64,000 nt of DNA from CBDCYH01 sp965224105. GTDB lineage: Bacteria > Bacteroidota > Rhodothermia > Rhodothermales > JABDKH01. The position numbers were made by a program, and so were the translations under genes. The stretch covers positions 1,488,001 through 1,552,000 of the forward strand of contig CBDCYH010000002.1 of the NCBI GenBank assembly GCA_965224105.1, written 5' to 3'. Below the pieces are notes generated by a model. That model was not told where the DNA came from, did no database searches, and saw nothing but the letters and a program-made list of their open reading frames with translations. Positions 51,657 to 64,000 of this stretch are shown piece by piece; the first letter of the stretch is position 1; every line of letters begins with the position of its first letter.

Positions 51657-53849
51657 ATGAACAGGCTTTTGAATCAGCGCGCGACTTTGGCAGAAATGTC
51701 ACTCACATTTTCGGTAATGGTAGTAATTTTGACACTGACCGTCATCCAGGAGGTATCAGGTCAGTCTTCTGCGGGATACGACTACCCGTTGGCGACGGCA
51801 GCAACCACCACGAACGAGTACCACGGATTTGAGGTGGCTGATCCTTACCAATGGATGGAAGATGTTACATCGAAGGAGCTCAATTCATGGATAGCAGCCC
51901 AGGAGCAGTTTCGGCAAGAGTGGACCGCGAACGGCGACTTCGTCAACAAATTGGCGGCCCGGATCGAATCAGTCAGTGCGTTTGCATCCAGGTCGGTTCC
52001 CGGAATACGCGGAGCAAGACTATTCTATATCGACAGCGCCGAGGGTGAATCCTATGGGCGTCTTTTGACCGAGCCCATCGACGGCACCGGTAGTCCGGCA
52101 CTTCTTATCGATTTTGAAGAAATGCGGGCCGACGGGTCCAGGGCTTACGTCAGCTCCTATAGTGCTGACGGCAGGTTTCTGACATACGAGACCACTGAAG
52201 GTCAAGGACGCTGGATGACACTTCATGTCCGAGATGTAGAGGCAAATCGTGATCTGCCCGAAGCCTTCACTGGAATTTATAGTGGTCGCAGTACCGTCGC
52301 GTGGACGACGCGCGGCGATGGCTTTTTCTACACGACTTATGAGGTTCCAGCCGATCCACAGGCCCAACTCGGCAACCTGACTTTGCGATATCATCGGCTA
52401 GGCGACAAACCGGCTAACGATCGCAAAATATTCGAAGAGGAGGATGTTCAAATGAGCTATTCGCTTCGTGTTACACACGACGGACGGTACCTGATACTGA
52501 CAGGGTCGCGAAGCGGTGGTTCCTTCAACGGACTGGATGATTCGATCTCATACATAGATCTTGAGTCGGACGAGTACGAACTGCGAAATCTGTTCGACGG
52601 TGAGGAGGGCAAGTGGGCGTTTGAAGGGAGTGACGGTCCGGTTTTCCGCTTGCGCACAACCAACGAGGCCGACAACGTTCGCATTGTGGAAGTCGACGTT
52701 GATAAGCCCGCGCGGGCCAACTGGCGAGAGATTGTGCCGGAATCGGACGCTGTCATACAGAACGTCTCGGAGATCGGTGATAAACTTGTCGTGCGTGTCA
52801 ATCAAGACGGTGGAGCGCTCGCCCGCATCTACAATCTCGACGGCACAATGGAGCGCGAGTTGGACATTGTTGCGCCGTCGTTCTCAGGATTTCCGGACAA
52901 CCGCGAGAGTAGCCGCACATTCTTTTCGGCACCGACGTTGTACGATCCCGGGACGATCTACACTATGGACGTCTCAACCGGGGCGACCGAAGTTTACTAC
53001 CGGGCAGAGTTGAATCATGACCCGGCTGACTTTGTGACGAGGCAAGTGTTTTTCGAAAGCAAGGACGGATCGCGCGTACCGATGTGGGTTGTGCACCGTG
53101 CCGACGTTTTTCCCGACGGAGAACGACCTGTTTTTCTCTATGGCTACGGAGCGTGGGCATGGTTCGCCTTTCCGTGGCAGCGCCATCTAATTCCGTGGAT
53201 GGAAGCGGGCGGGATCTACGCGGTTGCGAACGTACGCGGTGGCGGTGAATACGGCGACTCGTGGCACGCCGGCGGTCAGCGGTTGCAAAAGCAAAACACG
53301 ATTGACGATTTTATTGCTGCAGCGGAATGGTTTGTGGACTCAGGCTATACAAAACCCGACTTGATCGCCGCGAACGGCGGGAGCGCCAGTGGTTTCCTTC
53401 CGGCGGCAGCAATCAACCAGCGACCGGGGTTGTTCGGTGCATCAGTTATCAACTTCCCCGTAATGGACATGCTTCGCTACGACAATTTCGGATCCGCCAA
53501 GTCGTGGATTCCTGAATACGGAACTGTATCTAATCCTGAGGATTTTCGCGTTCTCCGTTCGTACTCGCCGTACCACAATCTCGAGTCCGGTCGATGTTAT
53601 CCGCCGACATGGGTTCAGGTTGGCGACAAAGACGAGACCACAACTCCAATGCACGGATACAAGTACGTTGCCGCGCTACAGCGGGCCCAGGGTTGCGACA
53701 GTCCGGTGATTCTTAAAACAGCTTTCGGTGCGGGCCACTCCTACGGATTGACCCCGGAGCAGCGCTACAAGACACAAGCCGAGGAGTTGGCGTTCCTGTT
53801 TCAAGTAATGAACCTTCCGTATGAGTTGAAAGCGCATACGCCGAATTGA
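51657..53849 (+). CDS. Prolyl oligopeptidase family (S9A) serine peptidase, exported
   Basis: A 730-aa peptidase. A signal peptide or N-terminal helix (SVMVVILTLTVIQEVSGQ) precedes the S9A N-terminal block DPYQWMED, a beta-propeller (about 90-430) and the catalytic alpha/beta hydrolase domain. The nucleophile is in NGGSASGF (Ser576), an Asp in VGDKDETTTP and the His in GAGHSYG (His694). S9A enzymes cleave short Pro-containing peptides. ATG 51657 is preferred to the open frame from 51429, which has no signal. It is divergent from the CadC-like gene. Confidence 0.93.
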   Translation: MNRLLNQRATLAEMSLTFSVMVVILTLTVIQEVSGQSSAGYDYPLATAATTTNEYHGFEVADPYQWMEDVTSKELNSWIAAQEQFRQEWTANGDFVNKLAARIESVSAFASRSVPGIRGARLFYIDSAEGESYGRLLTEPIDGTGSPALLIDFEEMRADGSRAYVSSYSADGRFLTYETTEGQGRWMTLHVRDVEANRDLPEAFTGIYSGRSTVAWTTRGDGFFYTTYEVPADPQAQLGNLTLRYHRLGDKPANDRKIFEEEDVQMSYSLRVTHDGRYLILTGSRSGGSFNGLDDSISYIDLESDEYELRNLFDGEEGKWAFEGSDGPVFRLRTTNEADNVRIVEVDVDKPARANWREIVPESDAVIQNVSEIGDKLVVRVNQDGGALARIYNLDGTMERELDIVAPSFSGFPDNRESSRTFFSAPTLYDPGTIYTMDVSTGATEVYYRAELNHDPADFVTRQVFFESKDGSRVPMWVVHRADVFPDGERPVFLYGYGAWAWFAFPWQRHLIPWMEAGGIYAVANVRGGGEYGDSWHAGGQRLQKQNTIDDFIAAAEWFVDSGYTKPDLIAANGGSASGFLPAAAINQRPGLFGASVINFPVMDMLRYDNFGSAKSWIPEYGTVSNPEDFRVLRSYSPYHNLESGRCYPPTWVQVGDKDETTTPMHGYKYVAALQRAQGCDSPVILKTAFGAGHSYGLTPEQRYKTQAEELAFLFQVMNLPYELKAHTPN

Positions 53850-53930
53850 GGAGTACCGGATCGTCACGCTCCGGGGCGGCAGCCATCAGGTCGTCAGGCG
53901 GACAGGCTCGGTCGCAACAAACCAGTTCGC

Positions 53931-53966
53931 AAAAAAAGGGGTGGCGCCTGGAAGTGGCACCACCCT
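53931..53966 (-). terminator. Rho-independent terminator of the 951-aa T9SS gene
   Basis: Read on the minus strand, GGTGGTGCC and GGCGCCACC form a 9-bp stem (one G-T pair) with a 7-nt loop, followed by CC and TTTTTTT. It lies 29 bp past the T9SS gene stop codon. Confidence 0.88.
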
Positions 53967-53994
53967 CTCTGCATTCCCCCACAAAGGAGTGAAA

Positions 53995-56850
53995 TCAGTT
54001 CATGACTGTCATTCGCTTCGTGTCGGAAAATTCTCCAGCTGTAAGGATGTAGACGTAAATTCCGGCGCTCAATTCTGAGCTGTCGAAAGTTACCGCGTGT
54101 CGTCCTTCGCCGTGGTTGCCACTCGCGAGGGTCTGCACTTCCTGACCGAGCATGTTATAGACACGCAAGGTGGCAGGACCAGCTTTCTCCAGCGAGTAGA
54201 CGATGTGCGTTTTGTCGCCAAACGGGTTCGGGAAGTTCTGTCCGAGTTCGTAGCTGAACGCGGATGCAACTTCGCCGAGTGCCAGTCCGCCGTCGTCAAA
54301 CTGCGCCAATGCGTTGGTACACGTGGTGCCCGGTGCGTTGTCGGCTGGTTCGTACGGCAGGGATCCGCCGGTGACGGAAGAGACGCAGAAGTTTACGTTT
54401 ATCTTTCCACGACCTGTTTGTGATGTTGTGAACGATGCTACACCGCTTCCGTTAGTGGTGCTTGGTCCCGCGTTCGGCTCGTTGAAGTCGCCGCTGAAGT
54501 CTCCCTGTACGGAGACGCCGGAGACCGGGCTTCCAAGGTCGTCTGTGATTGTCACCGACGCGGTGCCACGCTTGCTTCCACCACCAACACCTTGTTGTCC
54601 CGTCGAAACGCTTGCAACGTGGATGCTGGTTGGGTCGCCGCCGGGTCCGCCGCCACATGCATACGATCCGCTCGCGTTGTCGGCCGGGTCGTAAGGCAGC
54701 GCGCCGGTAACATCCGACACACAGAAGCTCACGCTTGGATTGCGCGACTTGGTTGTCCCATCAGTTGAGAAGGATGCAATACCGCTGGAGTTGGTGACTG
54801 CAGACGAACCCGACTCGGTGATCGAGCCCGAAAAGTCGCCGGTTACGGTGGCTCCTGCAACGGGGTTGCCGTTGTTGTCCTGGATAAGAACTGTTGCCGT
54901 GCCTCGCACGCGTCGACCGTTAACCGTTTGCGTGCCTGTTGAGATATTCTCAACGTGCATGTCTGCTCCCGGAGGTGCAGTCACGGTAACCGTTATTTGG
55001 TCGGTATCTGATTTGCCTCCAGAATCGGTTACGGATGCGGTTACAGTGTGCGTTCCTATGCTCAGTGTCGTTGAGAAAGAACCACCATTTCCTATTGCCC
55101 CATCCTGGTTCGAGCTCCAGGAGATGGAGCTTGTGAGGTTGCCATCTTCCGTGTCGGATGCGTTGCCGCTGAAGTTGATGGACGTCCCATCAGCAAATGA
55201 AGAACCGTTTGCAGGGGCGGTGATGTTCACTACTGGAGGATCGTTGGTTGGTCCCGACTGGAGTGAGAATTCGCACACGGCTGTTCCCCATCCCCGGAAG
55301 GAGGATGAACGGCCAAACTCATTGGTATGCCAGAAGTTGTCTGTGCCAGGGTCGACCTTGGTGGCGCTGTAGTCGCCAGCGCGGCCCGACCAGTCGGATG
55401 CCGCATCGCCAGCTCGGCAGACACCTTCAATGCCGTCGAGACTACCAGAACCGGACTCGCCAGCCGTTTGTCCGGTCACACGGATGTTGACGTTGGTGCT
55501 AGAGTTAGAGACCATGTACCCAAGGCCAATATCTCCCGCCGCGTTCATCGCGATGCTTGGCATAAATCGATGGAGGCCGTCATTGGGCGCGTGGGTACCC
55601 TGCTGGTAGAGTGACCACGAGTCTCCATTGTTCGTGCTTCGCAACTCGTACCATCGGATACCTGCGCGACCGCCTCCGGCGTTAATCGTGTGCGATGCAA
55701 CCATGGACAAGTGTGAGCCGAAGTCCCGGATGGCAAGCCGGTGCATTAATCGACCGGCCAGTGATTCCAGGTTCGGAACGTTTCCGCCCCCTGCAGGATG
55801 TGGAATGCAACGTCCGCGAGTCGCGGAGCAGAGCGTAGAGCTGAACGACGCGATAGATATCCTGTTGATTCTCGAGATCGTTGAGCTATTCGGGTTTGTG
55901 AAGTTCGGGTCGATCTTCCAGATGTCGAAGTTTCCGCTGCTTGACATGGCCGATGCGTACAGCGCAGGTACATTGGCCGTGCCCGAAGGATCGTCGAGGT
56001 CACCGGCAACAAATCCGAACTCGTTGCCGCCAATGTTGGCGCCGACCATTACGCAGTTGGCGTTCCCTGCGTACATGCAGGCTTTATCGAGGGCGCCGAG
56101 GTACGTGCCCGAAAAGCTGGGGTTAAACAGGTTCGCCATCACCGTAATGGAGTTCGAGACGATCCCGTGCTTGGGATAGTCAGGAAAACCGATGGAATCG
56201 AAACTGAATTCATAGCGGTTATAAGCTCCCAGCGGATCGGGGGTCTGGGAGATTGCCACACACTGGCTCCATGGTGCACTGCTTGAGGAGTTAAATGCAA
56301 ACTGGCTTACCAGCCATCGATCGGCGGATTCGTCGTAGAGGACAATCGGATCGCCTCTGTTAGTGGACTCGCACAACCCTCCAGCGCCCTGCCAGAAAGC
56401 GTTACTGGAGAAAGCGCCACCGCCTAACTCGTTACCGTTTTTGTCAAACACCGTAGTTACGATGTTGATCATCTGGACGTAGTGGTTCGGCCCCACGTCC
56501 CCGTCCGTATCTGGTGGAGTTACGTTGACTCCGTTTTCGACATTGCTTGCGCCGTCGAACTGGATTCCAATCGTGGTTGGGACGCTGAGTTCGGGAGCGG
56601 TTGGCGAGAGAAGAACATCAGCAGACTCCCTTACCTCGCCCCTTTGCGTGCGCGTATCGCGCGGCAGTTCGAAGTTCGGTATCTCGGTGAAAATGTTGGC
56701 GGGTGCTCGGCCGCGGTGGTTCTTGGCCACGTCTTTCAGCGAATGAAGCGGTCTGTTCTTGCCAACAACTGAGACGATGTCCTGCGCGAGTGCAGGTGTC
56801 GAGAAAGCCAGCATGAGGAATGCCAGCAGAATGGTGGACGTAGATTTCAT
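53995..56850 (-). CDS. Large secreted T9SS protein with Ig-like repeats
   Basis: A 951-aa exported protein. The signal peptide ends near ALAQ (residue 23). A sialidase/propeller-like domain (about 85-530; TPPDTDGDVGPNHYVQMIN, ADRWLVSQFAF) contains many paired Cys. An Ig/PKD-like domain follows (about 540-630; PPVVNITAPANGSSF), then two tandem copies of a ~110-residue Ig-like unit (STGTQTVNGRRVRGTATV and STGQQGVGGGSKRGTASV). The type A sorting domain is QNFPNPFGDK to AGIYVYILTAGEF. It is likely surface-exposed; the ligand is unknown. Confidence 0.88.
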   Translation of the reverse strand: MKSTSTILLAFLMLAFSTPALAQDIVSVVGKNRPLHSLKDVAKNHRGRAPANIFTEIPNFELPRDTRTQRGEVRESADVLLSPTAPELSVPTTIGIQFDGASNVENGVNVTPPDTDGDVGPNHYVQMINIVTTVFDKNGNELGGGAFSSNAFWQGAGGLCESTNRGDPIVLYDESADRWLVSQFAFNSSSSAPWSQCVAISQTPDPLGAYNRYEFSFDSIGFPDYPKHGIVSNSITVMANLFNPSFSGTYLGALDKACMYAGNANCVMVGANIGGNEFGFVAGDLDDPSGTANVPALYASAMSSSGNFDIWKIDPNFTNPNSSTISRINRISIASFSSTLCSATRGRCIPHPAGGGNVPNLESLAGRLMHRLAIRDFGSHLSMVASHTINAGGGRAGIRWYELRSTNNGDSWSLYQQGTHAPNDGLHRFMPSIAMNAAGDIGLGYMVSNSSTNVNIRVTGQTAGESGSGSLDGIEGVCRAGDAASDWSGRAGDYSATKVDPGTDNFWHTNEFGRSSSFRGWGTAVCEFSLQSGPTNDPPVVNITAPANGSSFADGTSINFSGNASDTEDGNLTSSISWSSNQDGAIGNGGSFSTTLSIGTHTVTASVTDSGGKSDTDQITVTVTAPPGADMHVENISTGTQTVNGRRVRGTATVLIQDNNGNPVAGATVTGDFSGSITESGSSAVTNSSGIASFSTDGTTKSRNPSVSFCVSDVTGALPYDPADNASGSYACGGGPGGDPTSIHVASVSTGQQGVGGGSKRGTASVTITDDLGSPVSGVSVQGDFSGDFNEPNAGPSTTNGSGVASFTTSQTGRGKINVNFCVSSVTGGSLPYEPADNAPGTTCTNALAQFDDGGLALGEVASAFSYELGQNFPNPFGDKTHIVYSLEKAGPATLRVYNMLGQEVQTLASGNHGEGRHAVTFDSSELSAGIYVYILTAGEFSDTKRMTVMN

Positions 56851-56963
56851 GTGGGTATGCGAATAAGGGTTACACGAATCCCTTATTTAGTGCTTTCCCG
56901 TCGGATTTGCAATTTTCTGGCCGTGGGTGATCAAGAAATCTATTCAATACTTGATCGGGGCGG

Positions 56964-57725
56964 CTAGTGCTTCACATAGAGGCGGACGGTGTAGCCTTCG
57001 CGGACGCGTGAGCCTGGCTCGCTGCCCTGTCGGAGGACGGAATCGGCATCGGCCACCGGGCCAGCGCCGGAGCTGTTGAGGACGATTGCGCGGAGTTTGC
57101 TGTCGAGGAGGATTTGCTTGGCGGTTCCGGCGGTAAGCCCGACGACATCTGGAACGGTAACGATGTTGGAGCCGCGGCCGGTGCTGTACCAGAGGGTCAC
57201 CTCAGAACCGCGCATCACGACGGTGCCTGACTGGGGCAGGACCTTGGTGACGACGTTTTTGAATTCCGCCGGGATGGGGTCGGGCAGGCTGGCGCCTACC
57301 TTCAGTCCCGCGGCCATGATGCGGTTACGCGCCTCGACGATCGAGAGGTCCTGGACCTTGGGGATCTCGACGGTCTCGGTAACGCCCGTGTTGACGACGA
57401 TGGATACTTTTCGACCGGGTTTGACGGTGGTTTCGGCGGATGGGTATTGGTCGATCACTATGCCTGGCGCAACGCTCGGCTTGGATTTTTCCAGTTTCTC
57501 GACGTCGAAGTTGGCTCGCTCAAGGATGGACTGCGCTTCTGATTCGGGGATGTCCAATACATATGGCACCACGGCCTGTGCCCCGTGTCGCGTCCAGGTG
57601 GGCAGGATCACGCTATTCATAAGGAGAATGGCCAGTGCTCCGAGGACGGCAAAGAGGGCGAGGCCCCCGAACAGGTACTTATTGCGGATGAGGGTTGTGA
57701 GGTAGGTTTTGATTTTTTGGAGCAT
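56964..57725 (-). CDS. Membrane-anchored PASTA-domain protein without kinase
   Basis: A 253-aa protein with a short cytoplasmic N-terminus, one membrane helix (about 17-38; LFGGLALFAVLGALAILLM) and three PASTA domains (starting near VPYVLDIPESEAQSIL, EIPKVQDLSIVEARNRI and TVPDVVGLTAGTAKQIL). PASTA domains bind peptidoglycan or muropeptides. In many bacteria they are fused to Ser/Thr kinases or PBPs; here they stand alone. ATG 57725 is preferred to an open frame from 57824. It is divergent from the rRNA operon. Confidence 0.9.
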   Translation of the reverse strand: MLQKIKTYLTTLIRNKYLFGGLALFAVLGALAILLMNSVILPTWTRHGAQAVVPYVLDIPESEAQSILERANFDVEKLEKSKPSVAPGIVIDQYPSAETTVKPGRKVSIVVNTGVTETVEIPKVQDLSIVEARNRIMAAGLKVGASLPDPIPAEFKNVVTKVLPQSGTVVMRGSEVTLWYSTGRGSNIVTVPDVVGLTAGTAKQILLDSKLRAIVLNSSGAGPVADADSVLRQGSEPGSRVREGYTVRLYVKH

Positions 57726-58236
57726 GGTGGAGCGAGCGATTTTGGGGTTTACCGTTGAGGCACTGTAAAGTGCCGGTTTGGTGGGGGTGGGTGAGTAAGT
57801 TGGGGATAACGGTTGCTGGAACAAGGTCGGGGGCAGTGTATATTAGCGGGCCCCTTTGGAGGGGGTACGGCGTAGTTGAGAAGACTTTATTAAGAGCCAA
57901 TTTGATTTGGTTCGCGTCGTTTTTCGTCGTAATATGCCGTTCAGCGCAAAATTTTCCCGTTAGCCGTTTTTGGTGCGATTCGGATGATGAGCTTCGAGGA
58001 TGGGAGGGGCAGGTTTGGCGCTTTTGTGTTCTTTGATGGTTTTGGAAGCATAGCGGGTCCTGTCGATTTCGTGAAGAGATCGACGACCAATCGTTCAGAT
58101 TTTCGGATTTGGGCGGTAAACAAATTGAGAGTCAGCGAACCCATTTCAGTCTTTCGGGGCTGATATGAACTAAGCGGTGCCGAGGTTTTCGGATTTTGGT
58201 GCTGCGACTATTGAAACGATAGTTTCAAACTCTTTT
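57726..58236. promoter_or_regulatory. rRNA operon leader and promoter region
   Basis: This 511-bp region precedes 16S rRNA. TGTTCTTTGA at 58027-58036 is a boxA-like antitermination element. GAAAC-GATA-GTTTC is a small hairpin at about 58213-58226, and GTTTCAAA just after it is complementary to TTTGAAAC at about 59801 in the spacer, which could pair as the 16S processing stem. I could not settle on -35/-10 sequences. No protein-coding gene is seen. Confidence 0.55.
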
Positions 58237-59771
<1,535 letters not shown>

Positions 59772-59911
59772 AGAGCTACACTCTCAAGGGGTGGTCGATC
59801 TTTGAAACGGTAGGACCCGCTATGCTTCCCGGGCATCAAGAATATTGGAGAGGATTGTCCTCGCCCAGGTTGTTCTTTTCACAGAATGAACTCCCCAGGC
59901 CATGGCCTCAA

Positions 59912-59985
<74 letters not shown>

Positions 59986-59996
59986 CACCATCAGGC

Positions 59997-60069
59997 GGGG
60001 TTATAGCTCAGTTGGTAGAGCACCTGCTTTGCAAGCAGGGGGTCGCCGGTTCGAGCCCGGCTAACTCCA
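59997..60069 (+). tRNA. tRNA-Ala (TGC)
   Basis: The acceptor arms GGGGTTA and TAACTCC pair with one G-T, the anticodon stem is CCTGC/GCAGG with loop TTTGCAA (TGC at 60030-60032), and the T-loop is GGTTCGAG. CCA is not encoded. It follows tRNA-Ile by 11 bp. Confidence 0.97.
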
Positions 60070-60314
60070 CAACCTGCAGGAGCCCGCGAAGCCGAAGTCT
60101 CTCAGACTTTACGCGGATGCTACGAGACAGGCCCAATCCCGAACCCGGAATGCAATCCGGAGAGGGTTTGGAGATGTTCCTTGACATGATTGTGTTTCCA
60201 AACGCGAAACTATCGTAGTGCAATGTTTTCGGATGTTGCAGGTAGTTTCAATAGAGTAATCGAGTAAAAAGTAAGAGCGTCTGAATATCTCAGCAGTATC
60301 TGTAAGGTATTGTG

Positions 60315-63222
<2,908 letters not shown>

Positions 63223-63291
63223 AATCCTTACACATACTGGCTCTTACCTACGAATACTCCACGGAAACACCTTCATGTCATCGGTTCTGAT

Positions 63292-63402
<111 letters not shown>

Positions 63403-63410
63403 GTCTTTTT

Positions 63411-63446
63411 AAAGCCCCTCCGCTACATGCGGAGGGGCTTTTTTTA
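63411..63446 (+). terminator. Terminator of the rRNA operon
   Basis: AAAGCCCCTCCGC, loop TACAT, GCGGAGGGGCTTT, then further T: a perfect 13-bp stem with a T tract directly after 5S rRNA. Confidence 0.95.
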
Positions 63447-63649
63447 TCCCACTGGATTTCGAAGTATCACCACCCCCCGCCCTCACCCAAAACGCTTCAA
63501 TCCCTACCAGGGCACAATCGCGTGCCGCAACTCAACACCTCTCCCCTCCTACTCGACAACCTTTTTCGCTCACTGCGCTCCAACCCATAGCATCAACCAA
63601 CATTATTGGTTCTTGTGATTGCTATTGCCCCCACTAAACGGAGAAGGAA

Positions 63650-64000
63650 ATGAAATACTCCAATTACCTGTCAGCGGCAAGTATCCTCGGGATACTTCTC
63701 ATGGCAACTATCACTGGCCCCCCAACAAATCAAGCAGGGAAAATTCGTGGCGTGGTAACCGACGCCGCGAGTGGCGAACCAATGCCAGGTGCAAGCGTGG
63801 CTATCGTCGAACTACAAAGGGGCGCCATTACTGACCAAAATGGCGAGTACTTCCTTATCGGTGTGCCCGTAGGTAAATACGATATCCAGGCATCCTTCGT
63901 TGGATTCCAGACAAGCAACGTAACAGGTGTGCTGGTACTCGATCGCCAAACGACTGAGGTCAATTTCGAACTGGAAGAAGGTATCGGATTGGATGAAATC
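63650..64000 (+). CDS. TonB-dependent receptor or related outer-membrane protein, 5' part
   Basis: The first 117 codons of a gene running off the right edge. A signal peptide (about residues 1-30, NYLSAASILGILLMATITG) leads into a carboxypeptidase-regulatory-like domain: IRGVVTDAASGEPMPGASV, ITDQNGEYFLIGVPVGKYD and SFVGFQTSNVTGV. The EEGIGLDEI ending of the visible part is the usual approach to a plug domain. GGAGAAGGAA precedes the ATG. The domain also occurs in a few non-receptor proteins, so the receptor call is likely but not certain. Confidence 0.8.
   Translation, partial: MKYSNYLSAASILGILLMATITGPPTNQAGKIRGVVTDAASGEPMPGASVAIVELQRGAITDQNGEYFLIGVPVGKYDIQASFVGFQTSNVTGVLVLDRQTTEVNFELEEGIGLDEI

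Noticed and set aside
54740..55372. 210-codon plus-strand frame inside the 951-aa T9SS gene
   Set aside because: Antisense shadow; rich in Pro, Val and Ser without domain structure, while the minus strand encodes clear Ig-like repeats.

Overview
The window reads as chromosome from a free-living, respiring member of the Bacteroidota/Rhodothermota side of the FCB group. The evidence is six proteins ending in Por-type (T9SS) sorting domains, TonB-dependent receptors with N-terminal carboxypeptidase-regulatory domains, many short lipoproteins, a clade II-type nos cluster, and a 16S-tRNA-Ile-tRNA-Ala-23S-5S operon. Purine-rich Shine-Dalgarno sequences precede several starts (for example ccoP), which is more typical of Rhodothermota than of Bacteroides. 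The genus assignment is inference only.

Layout. 1-1330 (minus): end of a cbb3 oxidase operon, ccoQ-ccoP-ccoG. 1.6-8.0 kb: two lipoproteins, then a TonB receptor paired with a T9SS beta-helix protein. 8.1-14.8 kb: an orphan response regulator lacking its phospho-Asp, a large T9SS repeat protein, an ECF sigma factor plus TPR Ser/Thr kinase pair, and a DUF1569 protein. 14.9-20.3 kb: ccoN-ccoO (minus), and divergently a FixL-like haem-PAS kinase, its NarL/FixJ-type regulator and a tandem universal stress protein. 20.4-27.6 kb: aroE overlapping a Rieske oxygenase, then MscS, PgeF, a small secreted protein and a DinB protein, followed by membrane, OmpA and SDR genes. 27.7-37.7 kb: an inverted-repeat-bounded intergenic element, surface lipoproteins and T9SS proteins (including a cytochrome c/beta-propeller lipoprotein) and a MenH-like hydrolase. 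37.7-42.1 kb: DUF2461, TPR protein, tmk, a Fur-family regulator, a small secreted protein and pyrR. 42.3-48.5 kb: cytochrome c, nosZ, membrane protein, nosL, nosD, nosF, nosY. 48.6-57.7 kb: membrane protein, CadC-like sensor divergent from an S9 peptidase, a 951-aa T9SS protein and a PASTA protein. 58.2-63.4 kb: rRNA operon with terminator. 63.65 kb onward: start of another TonB-type receptor.

Functional picture. The window combines two terminal electron acceptor systems, a high-affinity cbb3 oxidase and a nitrous oxide reductase, with a probable oxygen-sensing two-component system. The most notable observation is that the cbb3 genes are split into ccoNO and ccoQPG about 13.5 kb apart, yet the regions upstream of ccoN and ccoQ are clearly homologous over roughly 185 bp. 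Both contain a 17-bp GTAR-N9-CTAC dyad that recurs in front of the universal stress gene beside the FixL-like pair. This looks like a small low-oxygen regulon built around a duplicated control region.
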